From: Bacteroidales bacterium
GTDB taxonomy: Bacteria; Bacteroidota; Bacteroidia; Bacteroidales; Marinilabiliaceae
Direction: 5' to 3'
Assembly: GCA_015061285.1 (NCBI GenBank)
Contig: SUWW01000014.1
Coordinates: 1-64,000 of the forward strand
DNA length: 64,000 nucleotides
Positions 35,852-44,570 of this stretch are shown here, one piece after another (the stretch's first letter is position 1; each line of letters begins with the position of its first letter). The translations under genes and the position numbers were made by a program. The notes beneath the pieces were generated by a model, which saw only the letters and a list, made by a program, of their open reading frames with translations, searched no databases and was not told the origin of the DNA.

Positions 35852-37621
35852 ATGAAGAGATTTTTTGTTACTCTTTTAGCAGTCATCGTTGGCGGTATCA
35901 TACTGAGTATATTGCCAATGATTATCCTTTTTTCTATCGCTGGCGCAATGTCGAGCGGCAACGAAAATGTTGAGGTGAAGGAAAATTCGGTTCTTGTGAT
36001 GAACCTTTCGTCGGCAATACAAGACCGCAACATATCCGACCCTTCGTCGCTAATTCAGAATATGTTTTCTGGCAACACGAGCGGCGTTGGTCTCAACGAC
36101 ATAAAAGCAACACTCAAGAAAGCTAAAGCCGACGACCGCATCAAAGGTCTTATACTGAAAGGTGCGCAGACCAACGCTTCTGTAAATACCGTGAAAGAGG
36201 TTCACGATGCCATAGCCGATTTCAAGACGAGCGGCAAATTTGTCTATTTCTACGATTCGAGCATTGCGCAGACTTCGTTGCTCGCAGCTGCTAAAGCCGA
36301 TGGTATTTACGTAAACCCAGCTGGCGAAGTGGATGTGCATGGCATCTCTATACTTACGCAGTTCTATAAAGGCCTTATAGATAAGCTTGGTTTGAATGTG
36401 GAAATAATTCGCCACGGACAGTTCAAGTCGGCTGTTGAACCATTTATGCTAAATAAGATGAGCGAAGCATCGCGCCTTCAGACTCAGCGTTTTATTGATG
36501 TGATTTGGCAAAACGTACGCGATAGCATTGCCGCTGGACGCAATATTGCCGCAGCCGACATCGATGAGTATGTAGACAACCTCAAATCGTCCGACATAAA
36601 TAATGCGCTCACCGTTGGCCTCGTAGATAGCCTTTGCTACGAAGATGAGTTTATGGCTAAAATGAAAGCGCTCACCAATACGCCCGACGACGAAGATCTC
36701 AACACCGTTGATTTCAATAACTATATAAAGGCTTATTCGCCTAACGAGGAACTCAACTTCAGCACGAACAAGGTTGCCGTTATTTATGCCATTGGCGAAA
36801 TCAACGATGGTAGCAACAAGATGGACCTTGCTAATATTTATGCCGATGACCTCGCTCGCACCATTCGCGAAGCTCGCAAAGACGACGGCGTGAAGGCTAT
36901 AGTTATGCGCGTGAATTCGCCTGGTGGTTCTGCCTTGGCAAGTGAGATTATTTGGCGCGAAGTGTCGCTCGCATCAAGCGAAAAACCATTCATCGTGTCA
37001 ATGGGCGACTATGCAGCATCGGGCGGTTATTACATATCGTGCGCAGCCGACTCAATATTTGCTGAGCCTACAACTATTACGGGTTCTATTGGTGTGTTTG
37101 GTATTATACCCGTTGTTGGCCCAGCGCTCGAGAAGTTTGGCGTAAATACCGAAAAAGTTCAGAGTAATAAATACTCACAATTCGACGGATTCACTCCGCT
37201 CTCAGACGTCCAACGCGATGCTGTTCAACGTTCGGTAGAGAATGTATATGCAACCTTCACACGCCGTTGCGCTAATGGCCGTAAGACCACCGTTGAGCAT
37301 ATCGATAGTATTGGTCAAGGTCGAGTTTGGGCTGGTGCCGATGCTATAAGTATTGGCTTGGTAGATAAACTCGGTTCGCTCGACGACGCTATTCGTTGTG
37401 CTGCCAATGCTGCCGATTTGGGCGACGACTATCTGATTTGCGAAATGCCCGAAGTTGACGAGAGCTTCTCGTTCTTCATGCGTCAATTCAGTAGTAGCGC
37501 CGAGGCATTCGTAGGTAAAACGATGTTTGGCGATACATACAGCCTTGTGAAACGCTACGAAGCACTTTCGAAACAAAAAACCATTCAGGCTCGCATGGAG
37601 TGCACCTTCATGGAATACTAA
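35852..37621 (+). CDS. sppA: signal peptide peptidase SppA, 67K type
   Basis: An inner-membrane serine protease that degrades cleaved signal peptides. One N-terminal TM helix (about 6-30) is followed by two tandem S49 domains. The catalytic Lys192 is in GQFKSAVEPF in the first domain and the nucleophile Ser390 in GDYAASGGYY in the second, which also has NSPGGSALASE and TGSIGVFG. Length 589 is the long, E. coli-like tandem form. It is followed after 90 bases, containing a perfect inverted repeat, by an M16 peptidase gene on the same strand. Confidence 0.95.
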   Translation: MKRFFVTLLAVIVGGIILSILPMIILFSIAGAMSSGNENVEVKENSVLVMNLSSAIQDRNISDPSSLIQNMFSGNTSGVGLNDIKATLKKAKADDRIKGLILKGAQTNASVNTVKEVHDAIADFKTSGKFVYFYDSSIAQTSLLAAAKADGIYVNPAGEVDVHGISILTQFYKGLIDKLGLNVEIIRHGQFKSAVEPFMLNKMSEASRLQTQRFIDVIWQNVRDSIAAGRNIAAADIDEYVDNLKSSDINNALTVGLVDSLCYEDEFMAKMKALTNTPDDEDLNTVDFNNYIKAYSPNEELNFSTNKVAVIYAIGEINDGSNKMDLANIYADDLARTIREARKDDGVKAIVMRVNSPGGSALASEIIWREVSLASSEKPFIVSMGDYAASGGYYISCAADSIFAEPTTITGSIGVFGIIPVVGPALEKFGVNTEKVQSNKYSQFDGFTPLSDVQRDAVQRSVENVYATFTRRCANGRKTTVEHIDSIGQGRVWAGADAISIGLVDKLGSLDDAIRCAANAADLGDDYLICEMPEVDESFSFFMRQFSSSAEAFVGKTMFGDTYSLVKRYEALSKQKTIQARMECTFMEY

Positions 37622-37644
37622 AAGTATTTACAGATTTTCAATAT

Positions 37645-37685
37645 GTACGATGTACGGTTATGTACGAATAGATCGTACATCGTAC
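37645..37685. repeat. perfect 12-bp inverted repeat
   Basis: GTACGATGTACG (37645-37656) and its exact complement CGTACATCGTAC (37674-37685) flank a 17-base spacer. A partial extra copy (TATGTACGA) lies in the spacer. There is no T run, so it is not a standard terminator. It lies between sppA and the M16 gene and could be a protein-binding site or an RNA processing hairpin. Confidence 0.7.
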
Positions 37686-37710
37686 TTCGCTAAATCAGTA
37701 AGTATAGTTA

Positions 37711-38925
37711 ATGATACATACGCTTGCTAATGGCATCAGAGTGGTGTTTACACCAATAAAAGGTGATGTTGGCTATTGTGGAATAATTGTTGGCGCTGGA
37801 TCGCGTAACGAAAAGCCCGATGAGTATGGTATGGCTCATTTTATTGAGCATACTATATTCAAAGGCACTAAAAAGCGTTCAGCTTATGCCATTCTTAATC
37901 GTCTCGATTCGGTAGGTGGCGAGTTGAATGCCTACACTACCAAAGAGGAGACAACGGTTCATGCAGCATTCCTCTTGCGCGATTTTGAACGTGCGGCAGA
38001 ACTTCTTGCCGATATGTTGTTCAATCCCACATTCCCGTCTCGAGAACTCAATCGCGAAAAAGATGTCATTGCCGACGAGATACTCTCTTATGCCGACACA
38101 CCATCGGAAGCTATTTTCGACGATTTTGAAGAGATGGTCTTTGGTGGCTCTTCGCTTGCGCATAACATATTAGGCACAACAGAGCTATTGGCCTCGTTTG
38201 ATGGCGATGCTGCTCGTAGCTTTATGAAGCGTAACTACACTACGGATAGAATTGTCTTTAGTGTTATGGGCGATTTTCATGAAGCGGAAGTGATTCGAGT
38301 GGCTGAAAAATACATTGGTTGCCAAGAGGAGAATTTGTCTCGCTCTCCACGCGATAATAAGTCTGCTATATATACACCAAATAGCAAAGTTGTAGAACGT
38401 GATACTCATCAATGTCATGTGGTGATGGGCTGTCGAGCACCATCGAACTACGACGCTGATAAACTCGCCACTTCGATGATTGCCTCGTATCTGGGTGGCG
38501 ACACAATGAACGCGCGACTAAGTATGCTCTTGCGCGAACGTGCAGGCATTGGTTACAACGTGTCGGCCGAATACACAGCTTTTGTCGACATCGGCCTTTT
38601 TACTATCTATTTTGGCACCGATAGCTCGTCGCTCAACCGTGCTTTGCGCATTGTAAATAAAGAAATTGAACGAATGCGCACTGAACCATTTACACAAGTG
38701 CAATTGGCGCGATTCAAACGCCAATTTATTGGCCAATTACTTATGTCGTCAATCGACAACGAGGAGAATATGCTAAGTGCTGGCAGAAGTGTTTTGCTAT
38801 ATAATCGTGTGGTGCCAACAGAAGAAATATGTCGGCGTATCGAGGCGGTAGAGCCAGCCGATTTGCTTCGCGCTGCTCAAACACTATTCAATCCCGATGG
38901 CATGTCGCAACTTATCTATAAGTAG
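37711..38925 (+). CDS. M16 family zinc metallopeptidase
   Basis: A processing-peptidase-like protein of 404 residues, so a single half-clam (two-domain) unit. The inverted zinc motif HxxEH is His43-Glu46-His47 in HFIEHTIFKGTKKRS; the downstream Glu ligand is probably in REKDVIADEILSY near 118-130. LNAYTTKEETTVHAAFL at about 72-88 is the usual strand-helix segment, and the C-terminal domain ends with the RERAGIGYNV loop and QLARFKRQFIGQLLMS. No signal peptide is visible, suggesting cytoplasmic activity. Substrate unknown. Confidence 0.92.
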   Translation: MIHTLANGIRVVFTPIKGDVGYCGIIVGAGSRNEKPDEYGMAHFIEHTIFKGTKKRSAYAILNRLDSVGGELNAYTTKEETTVHAAFLLRDFERAAELLADMLFNPTFPSRELNREKDVIADEILSYADTPSEAIFDDFEEMVFGGSSLAHNILGTTELLASFDGDAARSFMKRNYTTDRIVFSVMGDFHEAEVIRVAEKYIGCQEENLSRSPRDNKSAIYTPNSKVVERDTHQCHVVMGCRAPSNYDADKLATSMIASYLGGDTMNARLSMLLRERAGIGYNVSAEYTAFVDIGLFTIYFGTDSSSLNRALRIVNKEIERMRTEPFTQVQLARFKRQFIGQLLMSSIDNEENMLSAGRSVLLYNRVVPTEEICRRIEAVEPADLLRAAQTLFNPDGMSQLIYK

Positions 38926-39068
38926 TAAAGTCTTTACTTTTGAAAATAATCACCGAAATGAACCAAAAAACGACGAAGGAATCGCTCGGAATTCAGAGGT
39001 TGATTGTTGCGAACAAAAGAAAAACATTAGTATTAATTAGTTGAATACTGTTATAAATAACAATTACG

Positions 39069-39719
39069 ATGGACGTTGATAGTATTGAAATGGAGCGCTA
39101 TATAGAGGCGCACATCGATCAAGAGTGGAGTGTCTTGCATAATATCTACCGACGTTCGCATCTCGAACTTATTGGCGGTCGTATGGCAAGTGGCCATTTG
39201 CAAGGCACAATTTTGAAAATGTTTACGCGTATGATAAATCCGCAGAACGTTCTCGAAATAGGCACTTTTACGGGCTATTCTGCCATTTCTATTGCCTCGG
39301 GCTTTATGCGTCCAGGTGCGATGCTACATACCATAGAAATCGATGATGAGCTCGAGCTGTTTATTCGTAGATCTATTGCCGAGGCACATTACGAAGATCG
39401 TATAACATTGCACATCGGCGATGCTACCGATGTGATACCCACGCTCGACTGCATGTTCGATATGGCGTTTATCGATGGTAATAAACGTAATTATATCTCC
39501 GATTACGAACTTGTCATGCAGCGACTGAATGTGGGTGGATATGTTATAGCAGACAATGTTCTTTGGGATGGTCATGTGCTCACTACGCCTGCTCCAAACG
39601 ATAAGCAGACTCAAGGTGTGATAGCTTTCAACGATTATGTGTGTAGCGATTCTCGTGTAGAGCGTGTCATAATTCCCGTCCGCGATGGACTGACTATAAT
39701 TAGAAAGATGAAAAATTGA
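39069..39719 (+). CDS. class I O-methyltransferase
   Basis: A SAM-dependent O-methyltransferase of the catechol/caffeoyl-CoA type (family 3), 216 residues. SAM motif I is VLEIGTFTGYSAISIAS near 60-76, the acidic residue after strand 2 is in HTIEIDDELE, and a metal-binding or catalytic acidic segment MAFIDGNKRNYI lies near 137. GGYVIADNVLWDG near 158-170 is the conserved family loop. Cytosolic. Physiological acceptor unknown. Confidence 0.92.
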   Translation: MDVDSIEMERYIEAHIDQEWSVLHNIYRRSHLELIGGRMASGHLQGTILKMFTRMINPQNVLEIGTFTGYSAISIASGFMRPGAMLHTIEIDDELELFIRRSIAEAHYEDRITLHIGDATDVIPTLDCMFDMAFIDGNKRNYISDYELVMQRLNVGGYVIADNVLWDGHVLTTPAPNDKQTQGVIAFNDYVCSDSRVERVIIPVRDGLTIIRKMKN

Positions 39720-39744
39720 CAGAGCTACACTAACCTATCAAATC

Positions 39745-39789
39745 AAAAAAGCACTGAAATAATGATTCTATGGCCTCATTATCAGTGCT
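39745..39789 (-). terminator. terminator of the guanine deaminase-like gene
   Basis: On the minus strand a stem AGCACTGATAATGA pairs with TCATTATTTCAGTGCT (two bulged bases) and is followed by six T. Confidence 0.8.
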
Positions 39790-39818
39790 AAACATTATTG
39801 TTTCTCCAACGTCCAGAG

Positions 39819-40283
39819 TTAATATGGCGTCTTATCGGTTTTAGATGCCCATTTCTCAAACGATTTAATTGTCTCTTCGCGAAGTAGCGGAAGCTGCGGA
39901 ATCATTCTGCTCTTTACAGGTTTTGCAAACTCTTCGTATATAAACTTATCGCTGAAGTCGATAGCTTCGGCATCGGCTTGCGTGTTGCCATAGTAAATAG
40001 TCTTGATATGAGCCCAATAGATGGCTCCAAGACACATAGGACAAGGTTCACAAGTGGTATATATTTCTGTGCCCGCGAGATCGAAAGTGCCAAGATTCTT
40101 ACTGGCTTCGCGAATAGCCATAACTTCGGCGTGCGCTGTTGGATCGCAGTTGGCTGTTACACGGTTGGCGCCACGTGCTATAATCTTGCCATTTTTCACT
40201 ATCACAGCAGCAAATGGTCCGCCTCCGTTGTCGATATTTTCCATCGCTAAGCGTGTGGCTTCGCGCATAAATTCTTCATTCAT
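39819..40283 (-). CDS. guaD: guanine deaminase-like nucleoside/base deaminase
   Basis: A zinc cytidine-deaminase-fold enzyme of 154 residues. The zinc ligands and proton shuttle are His51 and Glu53 in TAHAEVMAIR, and Cys81/Cys84 in TCEPCPMCLGAIYWA. The GGPFAAVIVKNGKIIA opening, the DKFIYEEF segment and the C-terminal swapped tail ending KTPY follow Bacillus GuaD closely from memory, which favours guanine deamination to xanthine over tRNA adenosine deamination (TadA lacks this C-terminus). It stands alone with its own terminator. Confidence 0.88.
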   Translation of the reverse strand: MNEEFMREATRLAMENIDNGGGPFAAVIVKNGKIIARGANRVTANCDPTAHAEVMAIREASKNLGTFDLAGTEIYTTCEPCPMCLGAIYWAHIKTIYYGNTQADAEAIDFSDKFIYEEFAKPVKSRMIPQLPLLREETIKSFEKWASKTDKTPY

Positions 40284-40313
40284 GGTATTTTATTTATATA
40301 TGTTGTTATAGGC

Positions 40314-40343
40314 AAAAAACGGAGCAACACACCTGCTGCTCCG
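40314..40343 (-). terminator. terminator of the pyrH-ABC-DUF4857 operon
   Basis: A 7-bp perfect stem (CGGAGCA / TGCTCCG) is followed on the minus strand by six T. Confidence 0.85.
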
Positions 40344-40369
40344 TATGGTTAATTATATGTATGTATATC

Positions 40370-40909
40370 TTATTCTGCTGATATAGGCTCGAAATCGGAA
40401 GCAGTGAGGAAATATACAGGATAGTAGTCGGTGTCGTGTTCAGCCATCCATTGTTCCATTTTCTCAATGTTAATGCGTTCAGCGTCGCATTCTTGGCTTG
40501 TGCCTTGTTCCTCTTCCTGACGTGCGATGCGCTCTTTTTGCTCTTTTACATAATCAAGCGACAAACGCGATTCGCCAACGATGCCTTTAGCAGCTATTTT
40601 GCTACCGATAAGTTCAACGTTGAATCCTCCGAGTTCTTCGCCTGCCTCTATACGTAGGTTGGCCTCCTGCGACCCTCTAATAAAACAGCGACGATGGGTG
40701 CGTTTGCACAAATGCATCACTTTGCCTGCAACTACTACTTCTTTACCTACGAGAGTTTCGGCTGTTGAAAGTAGTGAGTCGACGGTTATTGCTTCGTTTG
40801 CAAATGAAGTGGTGTTTTCTGCTGCTTCTTGAGCTTCTTGTGTTTGTTTGCCGTTGCATGCAGCCATTGTGGCTGCAACAATAGCTGTGAATAAAACTTT
40901 GAATTTCAT
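40370..40909 (-). CDS. small lipoprotein with OB-fold-like domain
   Basis: A 179-residue predicted lipoprotein: the signal ends MAAC with lipid Cys18, followed by a Gln/Glu-rich linker. Residues about 40-120 read like a small OB-fold (TAETLVGKEVVVAGKVMHLCKRTHRRCFI and a GSKIAAKGIVGESRLSL strand), similar to nucleic-acid- or cofactor-binding OB modules of exported proteins. The tail (about 122-179) is charged and helical. Its start overlaps the DUF4857 stop by four bases (ATGA), so the two are translationally coupled and it is the last gene of the ABC module. No family name recognised with certainty. Confidence 0.72.
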   Translation of the reverse strand: MKFKVLFTAIVAATMAACNGKQTQEAQEAAENTTSFANEAITVDSLLSTAETLVGKEVVVAGKVMHLCKRTHRRCFIRGSQEANLRIEAGEELGGFNVELIGSKIAAKGIVGESRLSLDYVKEQKERIARQEEEQGTSQECDAERINIEKMEQWMAEHDTDYYPVYFLTASDFEPISAE

Positions 40910-42156
40910 CTCTTTATTGTTTGTTTATGGCGTTCGTATGGTACGAGCAAAAGTCCAGCCAATCCAGAAACGCCTGTTATTACTAAATACAATGCCGACG
41001 CTATGCAATCTCTTTTGCTGAGACGCTTGTGTCGTATCGTAAGATAAATGCTTGCTATGATAGCATTAAGTATGAGAGCTATCCAGCCGCCAAATTTAGG
41101 ACGAGGATAGTCGAAATATGAGTCGACATGGTGCAACTCGGTATATACGAAGAAGCACCTCGACAGCCATTTGTTGCTTGTGATTTCAGGACATGGCAAG
41201 AACCCTTCGTCGACGCGTTTGAGTGTCTTGCTGTCGAGTATGTATGTGTAGCGTCCTGTATCATTAGTTACGAAAATAGTCCAATAGAAAAGGCTGCCAA
41301 GCACGCGCACGTTGTCTTGTCCCAAACTTATTGGCGGAATGTCCAATCGTTTAACGGAATAACTATTATCGCCTGTTTCCAATATCCAAAGAGAACTGTC
41401 GGCTGATATTATAATACCGTAATAGCTTCTATTGTTCGGCAACGACATTGAGAAACGAGCCATTTGGAGCGTGTCGGTTACGTTTGTATTGCGTATGAAT
41501 GGTTTGCCATTTACCATCTTCATGTGAAAAAGCTCTCCTTTGGCATCGATTAAGAAATAGCCTTCGTCGTAGCGTTTGCGAGCATTTATTTCTCCCGACA
41601 TCGATTTTATTGGGAATGTTACACCGCTCTTGAGCAGAGCATTTGTGAAAGTGCGACTTTTGGCAATGTCTATTTCGTGCGTTTCATCGTTTTCGAACTC
41701 TATGCCGTCAGAAGTAAAACGAAAAATGTCTTGTGGCATTACAAGTCCTACACGTTTAGGCATCGATTCGTAGAGCATACCAACGCAATCGTCAGGTTTG
41801 TCGGCGTAATCATTCTCAATGTTTATCCTGTGAGTTGAGCTGAGTATGTCGCGCTGTGTGACTGGTATGCCCATGATGCTGTCGGGCATCTTGTTCATTT
41901 GAGTCAACTGCCGACTATTGTATATAGGCATCAGCGAATCGGCTCCGGCTGTGCTATACTTATTTCCATCTTTGTCGGTTATATCGACATTGTTTTTTTG
42001 GTACTCGTAGTAGAATAGCTTTTGGGCTAATTCGCTATATACACCAAACTTGTATGTAATAGGCTTGTCGGTAGCATGTTTGAGCATCGCAGGAAGAATA
42101 ATCGATGCTACTATGGTGGTTACTACCACAAGTATTATTCGTAATAATTTTATCAT
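40906..42156 (-). CDS. DUF4857 membrane protein
   Basis: A 416-residue inner-membrane protein I place in DUF4857. One N-terminal TM helix (about 4-25) is followed by an extracytoplasmic domain of about 310 residues rich in short beta strands (for example YFLIDAKGELFHMK, SYYGIIISADSSLWIL, YTYILDSKTLKRVD), suggesting repeated beta-blade structure. Two C-terminal TM helices (about 349-370 and 380-405) complete it. It lies 12 bases after the permease and overlaps the lipoprotein gene, so it is a dedicated part of this ABC system. Function unknown. Confidence 0.78.
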   Translation of the reverse strand: MIKLLRIILVVVTTIVASIILPAMLKHATDKPITYKFGVYSELAQKLFYYEYQKNNVDITDKDGNKYSTAGADSLMPIYNSRQLTQMNKMPDSIMGIPVTQRDILSSTHRINIENDYADKPDDCVGMLYESMPKRVGLVMPQDIFRFTSDGIEFENDETHEIDIAKSRTFTNALLKSGVTFPIKSMSGEINARKRYDEGYFLIDAKGELFHMKMVNGKPFIRNTNVTDTLQMARFSMSLPNNRSYYGIIISADSSLWILETGDNSYSVKRLDIPPISLGQDNVRVLGSLFYWTIFVTNDTGRYTYILDSKTLKRVDEGFLPCPEITSNKWLSRCFFVYTELHHVDSYFDYPRPKFGGWIALILNAIIASIYLTIRHKRLSKRDCIASALYLVITGVSGLAGLLLVPYERHKQTIKR

Positions 42157-42168
42157 CGATATATCTAT

Positions 42169-42837
42169 TTACATTATTCCTCGTTTGAATCGCGAGGTGG
42201 TATACACCGACATAAGTAGACTCGCTATTGCCAACACAACAACCATTGGAAATATGTATGTCGCGTGTATGTATTCTGTCCACATCGATACTGCAACGGT
42301 AGCAAAACCAATTAGTGCTATACTTATTTTGTATTGCATTGTTGGCTCTATACATACTGCAGTAGAAAAACCGTAAGCTGTTAGCCCAACTATCGACCAA
42401 TGCACGAATGTCATTAGCTCCAAGTGTACGTATTCTCTTGGTAAGAAATTGGATAGTATGGCGCTTATGCCTACGTATGTGGATATCATTATTACTGTAT
42501 ATACTGCAATGCCGAATAATAGCATGCTCGAAATAATATTCAATTCGGGCGCAGGCAGGTGAAGTGTGAGTTTCAATCTCTTGTTGAGCATCTCAGGCAA
42601 AAATTGCGAGAGAGCCACAGCTGTACCGGCTACTATCGGTAGCATATCGAAAGCGGTCAAAATGTGGCTGCCTATCAGATATTTGTATATCAGCGTAGGA
42701 TAGCCTTCCATTCGCACTTGTAGTGCTACATCGGAGTATAAGTATATAAGCAGCGCTAAGGCTATTGCAAATGCGATTGCTACATACAGTCGCACTTTTA
42801 TCCACTCTTTGTATGATAATGACAAGAAAAATTTCAT
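42169..42837 (-). CDS. ABC-2-type transporter permease
   Basis: A 222-residue integral membrane protein with about six TM helices (near 15-35, 60-80, 105-130, 140-165, 170-190, 195-212). It begins with an amphipathic FFLSLSYKEWIKVRLYVA, typical of ABC-2 permease N-termini that dock on the ATPase. It lies two bases after the ATPase gene. With no periplasmic domain of its own it probably pairs with DUF4857 on the outer side. Substrate unknown. Confidence 0.85.
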   Translation of the reverse strand: MKFFLSLSYKEWIKVRLYVAIAFAIALALLIYLYSDVALQVRMEGYPTLIYKYLIGSHILTAFDMLPIVAGTAVALSQFLPEMLNKRLKLTLHLPAPELNIISSMLLFGIAVYTVIMISTYVGISAILSNFLPREYVHLELMTFVHWSIVGLTAYGFSTAVCIEPTMQYKISIALIGFATVAVSMWTEYIHATYIFPMVVVLAIASLLMSVYTTSRFKRGIM

Positions 42838-42839
42838 CG

Positions 42840-43718
42840 CTAATATTTACCCGTTAGACCAATAAAAGCATCTTCGAGCGACAGATTGCTATGACACACT
42901 ATATTGCGTGCTGCATATTCTTCGAGTAGCGAGTGAACCATCTCTTCGCTCAAAAAAGAGTATGTTTCCCATTGCTTGCCTACACGTGCTGTATGCCATA
43001 GTCCAACTATGTGAGGTATCGCATCGCACTCCGAGTCGAAAGTGTATCTACGAAATGTGTTCATTATCTCGGCTGTTGGTTTGTGCAGTAGCACACGTCC
43101 ATAGTCGAACACCATGCAATCGTCGATAAGCATCTCCATGTCTTGAATAATGTGCGACGTGAGGAAAACTGTTTTTTTGCCATTGCGCACAAACTCAAGT
43201 AGCCTCTCTATGAAAAGCCTTCTGTAGCCAGGGTCAAGACCCATCGAGAAGTCGTCTAATATGAGCACTTCGGGGTTTTGTGCGAAAATCAACCCCAATG
43301 CCACTTGCGAACGTTGTCCGCACGACATCGATGCTATTCGCTGGTGCTCACTTATGTGCAATTGTTTTATCAGGTCGTAATATGCATCGGCATTCCAATT
43401 AGGATAGAAGCGTGAATAAAACCGTTCTATCTGGTTGACATTGAAGAATGTGTATTGCACATGACCTTCGAGCAAAAGGCCTATACGTGCTTTGTCGTTT
43501 GGTGTGAGATTGCGCACGTCGTGCCCGAATATTGTGCAACGACCCTCTGTAGGCGTCAGATAACCATTCAATATGTTTATGATGGTCGTCTTGCCAGTGC
43601 CATTTTTTCCCAATAGACCTAAAATCTTCCCTTCTTCTACGCCGAAGTTGATGTTTTTGTACACCAACTTATCACCATAGTATTGGGAGATGTTTTCGCA
43701 GCGTATTATCTCGTTCAA
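42840..43718 (-). CDS. ABC transporter ATP-binding protein, atypical Walker B
   Basis: A cytoplasmic ABC ATPase of 292 residues partnered with the permease two bases downstream. Walker A is GKNGTGKT at 37-44, and the switch His189 is in LTSHI. The signature is MSCGQRSQVALG (131-142) instead of LSGGQ. Walker B reads VLILDDFSMGLDP: Asp156 takes the place of the usual catalytic Glu. A C-terminal extension (about 205-292) follows the core. The gene begins six bases after pyrH ends, so they share a transcript. Confidence 0.9.
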   Translation of the reverse strand: MNEIIRCENISQYYGDKLVYKNINFGVEEGKILGLLGKNGTGKTTIINILNGYLTPTEGRCTIFGHDVRNLTPNDKARIGLLLEGHVQYTFFNVNQIERFYSRFYPNWNADAYYDLIKQLHISEHQRIASMSCGQRSQVALGLIFAQNPEVLILDDFSMGLDPGYRRLFIERLLEFVRNGKKTVFLTSHIIQDMEMLIDDCMVFDYGRVLLHKPTAEIMNTFRRYTFDSECDAIPHIVGLWHTARVGKQWETYSFLSEEMVHSLLEEYAARNIVCHSNLSLEDAFIGLTGKY

Positions 43719-43724
43719 GGTAAT

Positions 43725-44432
43725 TTAGTTATGTACGTACGTTCCTATTTTTTCGCCATCGATAACCTTAATTAGGTTGCCTGGCACGTCCATGTTGAAT
43801 ACAATTATAGGCAAGTTGTTTTCCATACACATGGTGGTAGCCGTAAGGTCCATCACCTTCAAGCCTCTGTTGTATATCTCATTGTAGGTTATGTCGTCGA
43901 ATTTCGTTGCCGATGGATCTTTTTCTGGATCGGCGGTGTATATGCCATCAACACGAGTACCCTTAAGCATCACGTCGGTTTCGAGCTCTATGCCACGAAG
44001 CGATGAGCCTGTGTCGGTGGTAAAGTATGGGTTGCCTGTGCCAGCAGAGCAAATTACCACTTCGCCGCGTTCGAGGGCCTCTATTGCTTTGCTCTTTGTG
44101 TATAATTCGCCAATTGGTTCCATACGTATGGCTGTTAGCACTCGGCATTTGCGTCCACGATTCTCAATAGCAGAAGAAAGCGCTAACGAGTTTATCACTG
44201 TTGCAAGCATGCCCATTTGGTCGCCTTTGTAACGGTCGAAACCTTTCGATGCACCACTCAAACCTCGGAATATATTGCCGCCGCCTATCACTATGGCTAC
44301 TTGCACTCCTTTGTCGCAGATGTGTGCAATGTCTTCTGCATAATCCGTCAATCGCTGTGAGTCAATGCCGTAGCCTTGTTTGCCCATAAGCGACTCTCCG
44401 CTAAGCTTCAAGAGTATTCTTTTGAATTTCAT
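43725..44432 (-). CDS. pyrH: uridylate (UMP) kinase
   Basis: Converts UMP to UDP in pyrimidine nucleotide synthesis; hexameric amino acid kinase fold. The start MKFKRILLKLSGESLMG matches the family, with GGGNIFRG near 50, the DQMGMLATVINSLAL helix near 70, the IRMEPIGE-containing loop and the C-terminal NLIKVIDGEKIGT. A longer ORF starts at 44456, but a perfect -7 box occupies that position, so Met at 44432 is the start (236 residues). The ABC/DUF4857 genes follow on the same transcript. Confidence 0.96.
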   Translation of the reverse strand: MKFKRILLKLSGESLMGKQGYGIDSQRLTDYAEDIAHICDKGVQVAIVIGGGNIFRGLSGASKGFDRYKGDQMGMLATVINSLALSSAIENRGRKCRVLTAIRMEPIGELYTKSKAIEALERGEVVICSAGTGNPYFTTDTGSSLRGIELETDVMLKGTRVDGIYTADPEKDPSATKFDDITYNEIYNRGLKVMDLTATTMCMENNLPIIVFNMDVPGNLIKVIDGEKIGTYVHN

Positions 44433-44453
44433 ATCTTCATATTTATGAGTTTG

Positions 44454-44461
44454 CAAAGATA
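44454..44461 (-). promoter_or_regulatory. -7 box of pyrH operon
   Basis: TATCTTTG (then C) on the minus strand matches TAnnTTTG, 21 bases before the chosen pyrH start. It overlaps the alternative upstream start and so decides the start. Confidence 0.6.
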
Positions 44462-44535
44462 AAAATCAATATTAATTGAATGTTTAGTGTGTAGCTCTTT
44501 TAGAACTCGGAGTTGATTTAGCGTGCGCTGTAGAC

Positions 44536-44570
44536 AAAAAAAAGAGCAAAACTAACGTCTCGCTCTTTTT
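44536..44570 (-). terminator. terminator of the two-repeat protein gene
   Basis: Symmetric hairpin (AAAAAGAGC / GCTCTTTTT) with eight T on the minus strand. It separates the upstream gene from pyrH. Confidence 0.8.

Noticed and set aside
38958..39044. 28-codon ORF between the M16 and O-methyltransferase genes
   Set aside because: Too short, no signal or motif, no promoter box; could be a leader peptide but unsupported.
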